Shown: positions 40,512-49,586 of the stretch, in pieces
How the letters are laid out: each line of letters opens with the position of its first letter
Numbering within the stretch: position 1 is the stretch's first letter
NCBI RefSeq assembly: GCF_000347035.1
Contig: NZ_ANIJ01000010.1
Coordinates: 117,183-181,182 of the forward strand
DNA: 64,000 nt
From: Leptospira sp. B5-022
GTDB lineage: Bacteria; Spirochaetota; Leptospiria; Leptospirales; Leptospiraceae
Direction: 5' to 3'
Notes under the pieces: generated by a model
Told to the model about the DNA's origin: nothing
Databases searched by the model: none
The model's input: only the letters and a program-made list of their open reading frames with translations
Made by a program: the position numbers and the translations under genes

Positions 40512-41753
40512 ATGACAGTCCCCAAAAAGTCCGCACTTCAATTTTTACTTTTTACATTACTCATCGATTTTATCGGCTTCGGGATCATTATCCCGGTAGT
40601 ACCCAATCTTTTAAAAGACATGTTGCAAGGGGACCTGAGTAAAGCGGCGGTTTATGGAGGTCTTCTATCCTTCACTTACGCGATCACTCAATTTTTTTGC
40701 GCTCCTATCATAGGCGGTTTAAGCGATAAATTCGGAAGAAGACCTGTTCTATTAGCATCTCTCTTCGGATTAGGTATAGACTACGCATTCTTAGCTTTGG
40801 CTCCCAATGTATTTTGGCTATTCGTAGGTAGGATTATTGCGGGGATCACGGGAGCTAGTTACGGAGTCGCTGGCGCAATCATCGCGGATATAAGCCCGCC
40901 TGAAAAAAGATCCCAAAATTTAGGGTTAGTAGGAATGGCATTCGGTATGGGATTCATTATCGGTCCCATCATCGGAGGTTTGTTTTCCGAGTTCGGCCCG
41001 AGAGCTCCATTCTGGGTTGCCTCTTCTCTTTCTCTTTTGAACTGGGTGTATGGATTTTTTGTTTTGCCTGAAACTCTCGCAGAAGAGAACAGAAGAAAAT
41101 TCAATTGGGTTATGGCGAACCCGTTCGGTTCAGTGGTAGGACTTGTCCGTTATCCTGGACCCTTAAGCGGTTTAGTACTTTCTTTATTTCTAATATTCGT
41201 AGCGAACCATTGTATGGAGACCAGTTGGTCCTATTTCACTATGAACAAATTTAAATGGACCGCCGCAAAGATCGGATTCTCTCTCGCCGTAGTCGGAGCC
41301 TCGCTTGCGGTTGTGCAAGGCGGACTACTCAGGATTATCATCCCTAAACTTGGACAAAAAAATTCGGCCTATCTGGGGATTTTTGCAAGAGTTGTAATGA
41401 GTGCGTTATTCGCATTTGCTTGGGAAGAATGGATGCTGTATGCGTTACTCGTACCCTTTTCCTTTTGTTTTATCGCGACTCCTGCGATCCAAGGTTATAT
41501 TTCCAATCATGTTTCTCCCACACAACAAGGAGAATTTCAGGGAATTATGAGCAGCATGATGAGCCTTAGTTCCATCTTAGGCCCTTTGCTTATGAGTTTC
41601 GTTTTTTCTTATTTTACTAGAGAAGGTATGCAGCCTTATTTTCCGGGAGCACCCTTTATCGTGAGTTCTTTTCTTGCGATCCTCAGCTTAATGATCGCAA
41701 TTATTTCTTTTAAAAAGGAAAAAATCAGAGTAGGAGAAAAAGTGGGAGAATGA
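40512..41753 (+). CDS. MFS transporter, TetA-like drug efflux family
   Basis: 413 residues, twelve predicted helices. The opening LIDFIGFGIIIPVVPNLL and the loop motif GGLSDKFGRRPVLL between helices 2 and 3 are those of the 12-helix drug/H+ antiporters, and GRIIAGITGASYGVAGAIIADIS fits TetA-type proteins. Membrane pump driven by proton motive force. Calling it a tetracycline pump would go beyond the sequence. Confidence 0.92.
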   Translation: MTVPKKSALQFLLFTLLIDFIGFGIIIPVVPNLLKDMLQGDLSKAAVYGGLLSFTYAITQFFCAPIIGGLSDKFGRRPVLLASLFGLGIDYAFLALAPNVFWLFVGRIIAGITGASYGVAGAIIADISPPEKRSQNLGLVGMAFGMGFIIGPIIGGLFSEFGPRAPFWVASSLSLLNWVYGFFVLPETLAEENRRKFNWVMANPFGSVVGLVRYPGPLSGLVLSLFLIFVANHCMETSWSYFTMNKFKWTAAKIGFSLAVVGASLAVVQGGLLRIIIPKLGQKNSAYLGIFARVVMSALFAFAWEEWMLYALLVPFSFCFIATPAIQGYISNHVSPTQQGEFQGIMSSMMSLSSILGPLLMSFVFSYFTREGMQPYFPGAPFIVSSFLAILSLMIAIISFKKEKIRVGEKVGE

Positions 41754-41754
41754 T

Positions 41755-42408
41755 CTATTCTTCGTCTTCCTCGAGACCCAAATAAAATAACGCCCAAAGG
41801 GTATCAAAAAGGATCTGCATTAACAACGCAAATCTTTCCTCCCTGTCTTCTACGTTCTTGAAGTCCTCGATCAGGAAGGTAACAAAAGGTTCTAGGATCC
41901 TTCTCTCCTCAAGATCCGGAATAGAATTCAAACTTTTGACGGAAAATTCCTTCTCAACAGGAACATTATGAAAATTTAAACGACTGTTTATGACAAGAAC
42001 AGCTATCTCCAGAAGTTCCGCGTCGGACATCGTTTTTACGCCTGCGTCATTTAATCCGGAAAGAAGCCCAGAAATCGCCTCGTCAGTAATCTCCTCGCTT
42101 CTTTCCTCGTCTTCGTCGCTGTAAGCCTCCGAAATTGCGATAAGCACCGCAGTGGCTTGGTCCCAAAAATAAGACAAAGCTTCGTCCAAACGTGCCTCAT
42201 CTTCTTCCGTTAATTCCCTTTTGAACCCGGAGTCTAGATCATCGTAAAAAGGTTCGGGATCATCAGTCTCACATGATGCGGAAACGAATGTGCGGACAGC
42301 GATCCAGAACGGGGACTTTTGGTGTCCTATGCGAAGAATTTCCTCCGCATATCTTGCGACCGAGGTTCTCCAATCGGAAAGGGAATAGGAAGGGATCTCC
42401 ATATTCAA
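41755..42408 (-). CDS. hypothetical acidic protein
   Basis: 217 residues, very acidic (many Glu/Asp clusters such as YSDEDEERSEEITDEAI), predicted all-helical, no signal peptide. I do not recognise a domain. It resembles the acidic protein at 19047 in composition and size, not clearly in sequence. It converges on the MFS gene with 1 base between the ends. Confidence 0.7.
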   Translation of the reverse strand: MNMEIPSYSLSDWRTSVARYAEEILRIGHQKSPFWIAVRTFVSASCETDDPEPFYDDLDSGFKRELTEEDEARLDEALSYFWDQATAVLIAISEAYSDEDEERSEEITDEAISGLLSGLNDAGVKTMSDAELLEIAVLVINSRLNFHNVPVEKEFSVKSLNSIPDLEERRILEPFVTFLIEDFKNVEDREERFALLMQILFDTLWALFYLGLEEDEE

Positions 42409-42544
42409 ATACTCTAGTTTTACTCCAAACTCGTCGACACTATAAATCTTTTCGTTCTATTTTTTAAGAAGAAATTTCGGTAGGGTCTTTACTTTACTCT
42501 TAGATTCTAGTTGCCCCTTCTTAAAAAGGATCGAATATTTCCTT

Positions 42545-43546
42545 ATGAGCATTGATGAAGATTATGATTTTCCGAGATTCAGTTCCGATTCGAATCTAGG
42601 TCATTATGAAAGCTGGTTCGTAAGAGGAAATCACCCGCTCCGTCCGCTTGCAATTTGGATCCGCTATACTATTTTTTCTCCGAAACATTCTCCCCAAAAT
42701 TCCATAGGAGAATTATGGGCGATCTATTTTGACGGCGAGAACGGAAAACATTATGTTTCCAAGTCGGAATATCCTATCTCAGAATGCAAATTTTCAGGAG
42801 AGCCGTTCCAAGTCAGGATCGGTTCTTCTGTCCAGGATCATAAAGGACTCCAAGGAAAATCAGGAAACAAACACGGTTCTACGAATATAGAATGGGAGCT
42901 TAGCTTTTCCGGCGGGGATAAACCTCTTTTCCTTTTTCCAAAAGATCTTTATTCCGGGGGCTTTCCCAAAGCGAAAGTTTTAGTCGGAAAACCTTCCTTA
43001 TTACTTAATGGATTTATAAAATTAGAAAATATTAAAATAGAATTAAGAGACTGGAAAGGGAGCCAAAATCACAACTGGGGCTCCAAACATACGGACCAAT
43101 ATGCTTGGGGACAAGTATCGGGTTTTGACGGAGAAGAAGGATCCTTTTTGGAGTTGGCTACTGCAAAGATAAAAATAGGCCCTATATGGACCCCTGCAAT
43201 CACTCCAATCGTTTTACGTTTTCATGGACAAGAATACGCACTGAACGGGCTATTCTCCTCTTTCGGAAGGGCAAGCTATCGGTATTTCGATTGGAAGTTT
43301 CATGCTTCTTCCGCTGAGATAAAAATTGAGGGCAGAATTCACGCGGATAAAAAGGACTTCGCCTGCCTACGTTATGCGAATCCTCCCGGTGGCTGGAAGT
43401 TTTGTTTGAATAGTAAAATAGCGAGAGCCGAAGTTTTAGTCCAGAGAAAAGGAGAAACTTCTCCCCTTCGTTTAAGATCTGCCAGAAGTGCAGCATTCGA
43501 AATACTTACTGAAGATCCTTCTCATGGTTTACTCCCTGAAGTTTAA
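42545..43546 (+). CDS. AttH/CrtC-like lipocalin-fold protein
   Basis: 333 residues, mostly beta strands. HYESWFVRGNHPLRPLAIWIRYTIFSP near the start and WKGSQNHNWGSKHTDQYAWGQVSGFDG in the middle match the HNWG-H-YAWG pattern of the AttH/CrtC (hydroxyneurosporene hydratase) and tocopherol cyclase-like superfamily. The superfamily binds isoprenoid or other lipid-like substrates. The exact reaction here is unknown. The neighbours give no pathway context. Confidence 0.7.
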   Translation: MSIDEDYDFPRFSSDSNLGHYESWFVRGNHPLRPLAIWIRYTIFSPKHSPQNSIGELWAIYFDGENGKHYVSKSEYPISECKFSGEPFQVRIGSSVQDHKGLQGKSGNKHGSTNIEWELSFSGGDKPLFLFPKDLYSGGFPKAKVLVGKPSLLLNGFIKLENIKIELRDWKGSQNHNWGSKHTDQYAWGQVSGFDGEEGSFLELATAKIKIGPIWTPAITPIVLRFHGQEYALNGLFSSFGRASYRYFDWKFHASSAEIKIEGRIHADKKDFACLRYANPPGGWKFCLNSKIARAEVLVQRKGETSPLRLRSARSAAFEILTEDPSHGLLPEV

Positions 43547-43590
43547 GAATCTTTCTCTCCCGACCTTTTTCCGATTGACCGGGTTCCCTT

Positions 43591-43607
43591 TCTCAAAAAT
43601 TTTGAGA
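43591..43607. promoter_or_regulatory. 17-bp palindrome TCTCAAAAATTTTGAGA
   Basis: A perfect dyad with 8-base arms around one central base in the region upstream of the imelysin cluster. It could be an operator or the weak hairpin that ends the preceding gene. Its TGAGA/TCTCA edges recall the Fur-like site 150 bases downstream. The rest of 43547-43740 holds nothing else I can name. Confidence 0.35.
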
Positions 43608-43745
43608 TTCAACCTCAGTTTCGTGTAGTCCCAAAGGATTAGTTTCTCTGGATGAACGAAGTCAAAACGGGATTTTATGCAAAAAAATTCCAAGGTGGCC
43701 TGAGATGGAATGATGAACTAGGAAAAATTCCTTCTTGACTTTTCT

Positions 43746-43760
43746 TGAGACTTATTCTCA
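43746..43760. promoter_or_regulatory. Fur-box-like site TGAGACTTATTCTCA
   Basis: Differs at one position from the symmetric 7-1-7 Fur core TGAGAAT-N-ATTCTCA. A TTGACT element (43735-43740) overlaps its left side, so the site would cover the promoter. The genes that follow (imelysin, di-haem oxidoreductase, imelysin) are of a kind often controlled by iron. A metal-responsive Fur-family repressor is the likely binder. Confidence 0.6.
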
Positions 43761-43826
43761 CTTGCAAAATCAAGCCGGTGCCTATCCCAGGAGCCGGAGG
43801 GAGTCATCCCCACAGTTCATCTCTGG

Positions 43827-43861
43827 CCCCGGCCGGATTTTTTTCCGGACCGGGGATTTTT
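43827..43861 (+). terminator. intrinsic terminator in the leader of the imelysin operon
   Basis: Stem CCCCGGCCGG pairs with CCGG-A-CCGGGG (one bulge) around a T-rich loop, followed by ATTTTT. It lies between the Fur-like site and the imelysin start, 22 bases upstream of the ATG. It either ends a short RNA of about 90-100 bases or acts as an attenuator. Upstream leader sequence contains further GCCGG/CCGG segments that could compete for pairing. Confidence 0.6.
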
Positions 43862-43883
43862 CCCAAATTTAAAGGAGATTTCG

Positions 43884-45197
43884 ATGCGAAACATCCATAC
43901 AAAAATATTATCAGTTCTGTTTAGTATTCTTCTATTCGGTTCCCTGATTTCTTGCGAGGGTCCGGGTAGCGATAATTCCGCCGCGGCACTTTTAGGTTTA
44001 GATATCCCGGCTAGCGCAACCAAATCCCAATTTCTAAATCGATATGCGGATCTTGCCTTCGAGTCCTACACCCAAGCAGAATTGGATGCATCGACTTTAG
44101 CGGCTGCGGTCACTACTTTCGATTCTAACACAAATCCAAGCGCCTCCGATCTGACCAACCTTAGAAATCTCTGGGTAAAAGCTCGTGCAAGCTATTTGGT
44201 CACCGAAGCTTTTCGTTTTAGCCAAGGCCCTATTGACACCGATACAGTGCTCGATTGCGAGCCTACAGGTTCCGTATCTCAGCCTCATGACTGTGAAGGT
44301 CTGTTGAATGCATGGCCTTTGGATGAGGACGCGGTTGATTCGTATATTAACGATGGTGGAAACAGCGTCACAAGTTTTGCCTCTATCTACGGGGAGATCG
44401 GCGATACTAACTTGGGTGGAGAACCGGAGCCTCAAGAAGATAAGATCGTATTAACAGGATATCATCCGATCGAATATTTACTTTGGGGAAAAGATACAAG
44501 TAGTACCGGCGCAGGGAACAGAGCTGCGAGCGATTTTGCCGATGCTACCACTGACGGCGCTAGACGCAGACATTATCTTAAAACGATCACCGACAGATTA
44601 GTAGTTCATCTTGGCTTGATCAAGGACCAGTGGGATCCTGCGAATACCGGAAATTATAGGGAGACTTTTTTAGACTCAGCGAATGTGAATACTTCCGTTG
44701 GGAATATTTTCCAAGGATTAGGTTCTTTTATGGCAGGAGAATGGGGAGGCGAACGCCTTACTGGAGTCATCGGAGAGACCCAAGAAGAAGAACACTCTTG
44801 TTTCAGCGACACTACTAAAGCGGACTTCTATTATGACGCACAAGGTGTATTGAATATCTGGACCGGAAATTATACCATCCAAAAAGGCGTAAACATCAGC
44901 ACTGGACCGGGACTTTCCAATATATTAAGTTTTAGGCAACAAGGTGCAATCCAATCCGAGATCGAAAGTTCCAGAAATATTTTCTGTATCAATCTTTCCG
45001 ATACGGAATCCGAAGATCCTAACTTTAGAACAAGCTGTCCTTCCGGAAGTTTAACTCATAGATTCGACCAAGCGATCTCTTCTGCGGATAGCCAACACGG
45101 AATTTTGGTAAATGTTCAGAGATTAATCGGTTCTACATTGAACAGGGATTTTGTGGCGGCTGCCGCAGCCATCGGGTTCTCAGTAGTTCCAGAATGA
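43884..45197 (+). CDS. imelysin family lipoprotein, LruB-like
   Basis: 437 residues with a signal peptide ending in SLISC (Cys about 22-24). The imelysin (peptidase M75) domain follows. The conserved GxHxxE motif is present as TGYHPIEYLLWG (His about 194, Glu 197). In Leptospira the LruB lipoprotein is of this family and is linked to iron acquisition. The ribosome binding site AAAGGAG is strong. It is the first gene of a cluster with a di-haem oxidoreductase and a second imelysin. Confidence 0.88.
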   Translation: MRNIHTKILSVLFSILLFGSLISCEGPGSDNSAAALLGLDIPASATKSQFLNRYADLAFESYTQAELDASTLAAAVTTFDSNTNPSASDLTNLRNLWVKARASYLVTEAFRFSQGPIDTDTVLDCEPTGSVSQPHDCEGLLNAWPLDEDAVDSYINDGGNSVTSFASIYGEIGDTNLGGEPEPQEDKIVLTGYHPIEYLLWGKDTSSTGAGNRAASDFADATTDGARRRHYLKTITDRLVVHLGLIKDQWDPANTGNYRETFLDSANVNTSVGNIFQGLGSFMAGEWGGERLTGVIGETQEEEHSCFSDTTKADFYYDAQGVLNIWTGNYTIQKGVNISTGPGLSNILSFRQQGAIQSEIESSRNIFCINLSDTESEDPNFRTSCPSGSLTHRFDQAISSADSQHGILVNVQRLIGSTLNRDFVAAAAAIGFSVVPE

Positions 45198-45233
45198 TGA
45201 AAGGTCTTTAGTTAAACTACAGGTTCGGTCCCT

Positions 45234-46838
45234 GTGAAAACTTCCGAAAAATATAAAAATATGAACTGTGATAAAAATTTAAACTTCGATTCCGGATCCG
45301 CAAATCCGGAATCGAATCTCTCTCGGGGACGTTGGACCAAAACGATCCCGATCTTAACCTATATTTTACTTAACGTTCAATTCTGCGGCGGAAAAGAAGG
45401 AACGGATCCTCTTGGAATCGCAGCGGTCATCGCGAGCCAAACAAGTATCGCGCCCGATCCAGGCGAAGCCTTCTCCGGAGGATACGGTACCCGATTTATT
45501 TCCAACCCGACCTCTTTCGATACTCCTGTCGTAAACTTGAGTTCGGACGGGATCCAATTCAATACGGGAAATAACTTTTTTAATAGGGCTTGGGTGGCGG
45601 AAGGTAACAGTGCTTCCGCCGGTTTAGGACCGACTTTTAATACGAGTTCCTGCCAGAACTGTCATGCAGGAGACGGAAGAGGAGCTCCGCCCGATAGCGG
45701 GTCATTATTCGGCTCCGTCGGGATTCTGATACGACTTTCAAAAGTAGGGGTTTCCGATCCGACTACAGGCGGGCCTGTCGGTTTGGATTCTTTCGGCCTA
45801 CAGCTGAATCATAAAGGGATCGGATGCACTTCTCCTTTATCTTACGATTCCAATTTTAATTGTATCGGTTCGACAGGACCGAATTTTACTCCACCGGAGG
45901 GGAACGTTTCCGTTTCTTATACAGGCACAACTGTCGTCCGAAATTATACATCAGGCGGAACAGTAACTTTAAACACTCCTATATATTCTTTTAACTGGAA
46001 TGTGAACTTCGGAGGAGCCCCTTCTTCCTTTCATTTTTCCCCCCGAACCGCTCCTATAATCCCCGGTTAGGGTCTATTAGAAGCAATTCCCGAATCAACT
46101 ATCCTGGGCTGGGCCGATCCGACCGATTCGAATGCGGATGGAATATCAGGAAAAGTGAATATGGTTTGGGACGCAAAAAATCAGAAGAAGGTTCTTGGAC
46201 GTTTCGGCTGGAAGGCAAACGAGCCTAATTTGTTCCAACAAAACCAAGGAGCTTTTTTAGGGGATATAGGGATCACAAGTCCGTTATTCCCTACGGATAA
46301 TTGTCCAACGAATCAAACACAATGTTCGGCTGCTGCTTCCGGAACTGTAGATCCGGAAATCACTGCGTCCATTGCAGAGTCGGTGAATTTTTACACCAAA
46401 TTAGTCGCAGTTCCTGCCAGAAGGAATTTATCGGATCAGGATGTGATCGACGGAAAATCAATATTTTTGTCCATCAAATGTGACGCATGTCATAAACCTC
46501 TCGTTCTTACCGGGAATGTTCCGGGGCTTCCGGAACTTTCTTACCAATACATCAAACCTTATACGGACCTACTACTACACGATATGGGTCCTGAACTTGC
46601 GGACGGAAGACCAGACTTCGATGCGGACGGACAAGAATGGAGAACTCCTCCTCTTTGGGGACTAGGCTTGATCCAACAAGTAAACGGACATTTAAAACTT
46701 ATGCATGATGGAAGAGCCAATGGGATAGAAGAAGCAATCCTATGGCATGGAGGAGAAGCCGACGCAGCGCGTACAGGTTTCCAAAATCTATCTCTCACAG
46801 ACAGACAAAAGCTGATCAAATTTTTGGAATCTTTATAG
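45234..46838 (+). pseudogene. di-haem oxidoreductase (DHOR/DUF1111 type), interrupted by an in-frame amber codon
   Basis: The gene would encode about 534 residues: a lipoprotein signal (ILTYILLNVQFC), a first haem site CQNCH at about 140, and a second, CDACH, at about 416. Codon 279 is TAG (46068-46070). The frame does not shift: the text reads RTAPIIPG, stop, GLLEAIPESTILGWADP, where relatives have GLGLLEA. One T-to-A change in a TTG leucine codon explains it. The first part (278 residues) holds one haem site, the second part the other. The start is a GTG; an ATG at 45261 is an alternative. Confidence 0.85.
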
Positions 46839-46849
46839 GAGGATCTACG

Positions 46850-48106
46850 ATGAGATCCATATCACCTTATTCTTTAATTAAAAAAACTTTATACTTTATT
46901 CTGGCATCGTCCTTTGTTTACTGTGGCGGCGGCGGCAAAGATCCATTGCTTTTTTTAACTGCCGGGCCTGGAAGTTCCGCTTTTTTAGAACATACCGGTA
47001 AATTCGTGATCATTCCGAGTTTGGAACAATTGACTACGGATACAGCGGCATTAGAAGCAGCTGCAGTCACTTATACCACTTCGGGAAGCACGAATGTGAC
47101 AAATCTTGCAGCTCTGCAAGTAGCTTGGGACCAAGTGCGTGTTTCCTTAAAAAAAACGGAGCCGTATTATTTCGGACCGGCCACGAATCCGAACGAGTAT
47201 TATACAAAAATGGACGGTTTTATCAAATCAGGCGCAAGGCCAAGCAGTAACTTAGTAAATCAGATCCTAACAAGCTCGGTTACCGTTTGTACAGCGACGA
47301 ATACCATTCTCAATAAGACCAACTTATCCGCTTGCCCTCCTAAATACAAAGGAATCGAGTCTTTGGAGATCCTACTTTTCGATTCCGATCTGAGCAGGAC
47401 CACGATAGATTCGAACTCCAGCATCAATACCGCAAACTTGGGAAATACGAGAAGAACGGATTATATCTTAGCTCTTGCCCAGGTGATCAACCAAGATGCA
47501 TTAGATTTATATAATAAATGGCTTCCTACGGGAGGAAATTTCCTGAATGAATACACTAACGGAACCGGGATCCATTTCCGTTCTCAAGGAGAAGCTTTCG
47601 ATACCTATATCCAATCCCTAGGAAATTTAGTGAATCAAATCCAAGATATTAAATTAGGGAACGCTGCATGTTTAAGTGTTTCTTGTTCCGGGGCAGGGAA
47701 AAGACAAGAGCCGGATCCGGTCTTTTTGGAAGCGATCTATTCCAGAGTTGCGTATAAAGATCTAAGAGATAATCTATTAGGGATCGAATTCGCTTACTTA
47801 GGTGATCCTGCAGATACGAAAATCAGCTCCATGTCCAAATTAGTCAGGGCCCAAAATTCTTCCTTGGATGACGAAATCCAAGCCGAGATCACAAACTTCA
47901 AAAATATGATCGATGTTAAGATCGGCGGTGGCGCGGATCTATATGCTGAGATAGACGCGGATGGGACCACTATGAACGGGACAAGCGTTATGACGAATGT
48001 AAAACCGATCTGGGATCAGGCAAAGATCTTAAAGAACCTGATGACAATCGACGCCTTCTCCGTTTTAGGGGTCCCGAATCTTCCTTCTTCCAACGACGGG
48101 GATTAA
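46850..48106 (+). CDS. second imelysin family lipoprotein
   Basis: The ATG at 46850 follows AGGAGG by 7 bases and starts a signal peptide ending FVYC (418 residues); a longer open frame overlaps the upstream gene and is not real. The imelysin domain has KGIESLEILLFD where the other copy has GYHPIEYLLWG, so the conserved His is missing, as in some family members. It closes the imelysin, di-haem oxidoreductase, imelysin cluster, an arrangement known in other bacteria and thought to serve iron handling in the periplasm. Confidence 0.88.
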   Translation: MRSISPYSLIKKTLYFILASSFVYCGGGGKDPLLFLTAGPGSSAFLEHTGKFVIIPSLEQLTTDTAALEAAAVTYTTSGSTNVTNLAALQVAWDQVRVSLKKTEPYYFGPATNPNEYYTKMDGFIKSGARPSSNLVNQILTSSVTVCTATNTILNKTNLSACPPKYKGIESLEILLFDSDLSRTTIDSNSSINTANLGNTRRTDYILALAQVINQDALDLYNKWLPTGGNFLNEYTNGTGIHFRSQGEAFDTYIQSLGNLVNQIQDIKLGNAACLSVSCSGAGKRQEPDPVFLEAIYSRVAYKDLRDNLLGIEFAYLGDPADTKISSMSKLVRAQNSSLDDEIQAEITNFKNMIDVKIGGGADLYAEIDADGTTMNGTSVMTNVKPIWDQAKILKNLMTIDAFSVLGVPNLPSSNDGD

Positions 48107-48232
48107 TTCTTTTATAAAATGCTAATATATATTGTTTGAGATAAAAACGATATGTATTAGCGTTCCGTTCTTTTTACAATCCGTTAAATTTGTCTTGCCA
48201 AACATCGCCGATAGACTTTTCTCTATCGGACT

Positions 48233-48649
48233 ATGTTTAATTCCCTATTCCCATTGATCGCTTTTACTGCCTGGACCATTCTACTAGTACTTATAGTGGT
48301 ATCCTTTCGAACAGTTCAGGTATTATCCGGAGCCAAAAAATCCAACGAGTTCCCTGCTTGGATACAACATGGCTCCGATCTGTATTGGAGGATCCATCGT
48401 GCTCATTTAAACTGTGTGGAAGGTCTTCCTGTTTTCGGAGTTTTAGTTTTGACGTTCATTCTTTCAGGATACCAAAACGACACTTTTGATCTGCTCGCTT
48501 GGATCGTATTCGGAGCCAGGATCCTGCAAACCGGAGCACATCTAAGTGGCGGAGGAGTTTGGAACGTGAACATCCGATTTACCGGGTTTATAATCCAATA
48601 TATTTGTTTCACTGCGATGTTAGTGATATTAGTACGTACTATTCTTTAA
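48233..48649 (+). CDS. MAPEG family membrane protein
   Basis: 138 residues, four transmembrane helices. The family motif is IHRAHLNCVEGLPVF (RAH-N-xE), and the third helix begins LLAWIVFGARILQTGAHL. MAPEG proteins in bacteria are often glutathione-dependent or of unknown function. It stands alone. Confidence 0.88.
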   Translation: MFNSLFPLIAFTAWTILLVLIVVSFRTVQVLSGAKKSNEFPAWIQHGSDLYWRIHRAHLNCVEGLPVFGVLVLTFILSGYQNDTFDLLAWIVFGARILQTGAHLSGGGVWNVNIRFTGFIIQYICFTAMLVILVRTIL

Positions 48650-48660
48650 TCTACAAACAA

Positions 48661-48680
48661 CCGGGAAGCCTTCTTCCCGG
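48661..48680. terminator. hairpin after the MAPEG gene
   Basis: Perfect 8-bp stem, CCGGGAAG and CTTCCCGG, with loop CCTT, 11 bases after the stop codon. There is no U tract, so termination may be weak or the hairpin may protect the mRNA end. It directly adjoins a dispersed repeat. Confidence 0.45.
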
Positions 48681-48687
48681 TCTGAAC

Positions 48688-48785
48688 GCGACAGCGATGT
48701 GCAGACCTTTAGTCCGGGCCTTGCCCGGATGAGCGCGAATGCGCGAAGTCGGAGCAGCGCGGTTCCCGCGAAGCGGGAAGTCGCC
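48688..48785 (-). repeat. 98-bp dispersed repeat with three hairpins (copy 2, inverted)
   Basis: The reverse complement of this stretch aligns with the element at 17796: it begins GGCGACT and ends CTGTCGC. The hairpins are TTCCCGC-GAA-GCGGGAA, GCGC-GAAT-GCGC and TCCGGGC-CTT-GCCCGGA on the plus strand. Two stems differ from the other copy by paired, compensating changes while the loops are kept. It lies in the gap before the PhoU-like gene. Confidence 0.8.
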
Positions 48786-48846
48786 ATAACCAATTTTAAA
48801 AACCTCTTGACCGTTGTGTATATTCAAGGTTAACCTTCGGAGATAC

Positions 48847-49566
48847 ATGGCATCCAAGTTCGATTATCTCCGCAAAAATCTGTACGCGATGGCGGAGCTA
48901 TGTTTAGAACAAATCCTGATCCTGGACGACGCAATCGAACAGGAAAACCCGGACCTTGCCAAACAAGTTATCGAAAGAGACGATCTGATCGACAGTTTGG
49001 AAAAACAAAACGATAACTTATCCCAAAACGCAATCTTAGAAGCGATCGCAAACCGAAACTTACTCGGCATGGATCAAATCGATGGAGAAGTTGTACTCAA
49101 AAAAGATCCGTTACGATTCGCACTGTCTTCCATTCGTATCAACAGAAGTTTGGAAAGAATGGGAGACCAGATCGTAAACTGCGCTACCTGCTATAGAAGA
49201 GGGCTTCTTCCTAAAGGATTTTTCAGACAGGAAGAAATTTTGGACAAGATGCTCTCTAGGGTCGTAACCCTTGTAGGAATGGCAGTTGAATCCTTGGTGG
49301 AAGAAAAAAACAGATTTTACGGCTCGGTCCATACGGTGGAAGAAGAACTCAACAATCTATGTCATGCGGCATTTTTGAAATTCGTAATGGACCCGCGATT
49401 GGATAAAAACCAGTTCGCCGACTTATACAGAATTATATTGGGAATAGAAAGAGCGGGAGACTATGCGGTAAATATCGCAGAAGAATTAGTGCGATTGAAC
49501 ACAGGCATGGACATTCGTCATCTTTCGGATCCGGTACAAGTCACCGAAAAAACTAAAATCTCCTGA
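48847..49566 (+). CDS. PhoU-like protein
   Basis: The ATG at 48847, just after GGAG, gives 239 residues; a longer frame upstream runs into the repeat. The protein is a helical PhoU bundle: two related halves with [16 protein letters not shown] and, in the second, [20 protein letters not shown], which is the PhoU E-R-x-GD signature; [19 protein letters not shown] is the first copy. PhoU proteins adjust phosphate uptake or other ion transport. There are no pst genes next to it. Confidence 0.88.
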   Translation: MASKFDYLRKNLYAMAELCLEQILILDDAIEQENPDLAKQVIERDDLIDSLEKQNDNLSQNAILEAIANRNLLGMDQIDGEVVLKKDPLRFALSSIRINRSLERMGDQIVNCATCYRRGLLPKGFFRQEEILDKMLSRVVTLVGMAVESLVEEKNRFYGSVHTVEEELNNLCHAAFLKFVMDPRLDKNQFADLYRIILGIERAGDYAVNIAEELVRLNTGMDIRHLSDPVQVTEKTKIS

Positions 49567-49586
49567 ATTATATTAGAATATTTGAA

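Noticed and set aside
43652..43738. 28-codon frame starting MNEVKTGFY before the Fur-like site
   Set aside because: The nearest AAGGA is too far from the ATG, and the frame runs into the promoter elements of the imelysin cluster.
43760..43865. Known riboswitch class (cobalamin, TPP, glycine) in the imelysin leader
   Set aside because: None of the conserved core sequences of those classes is present.
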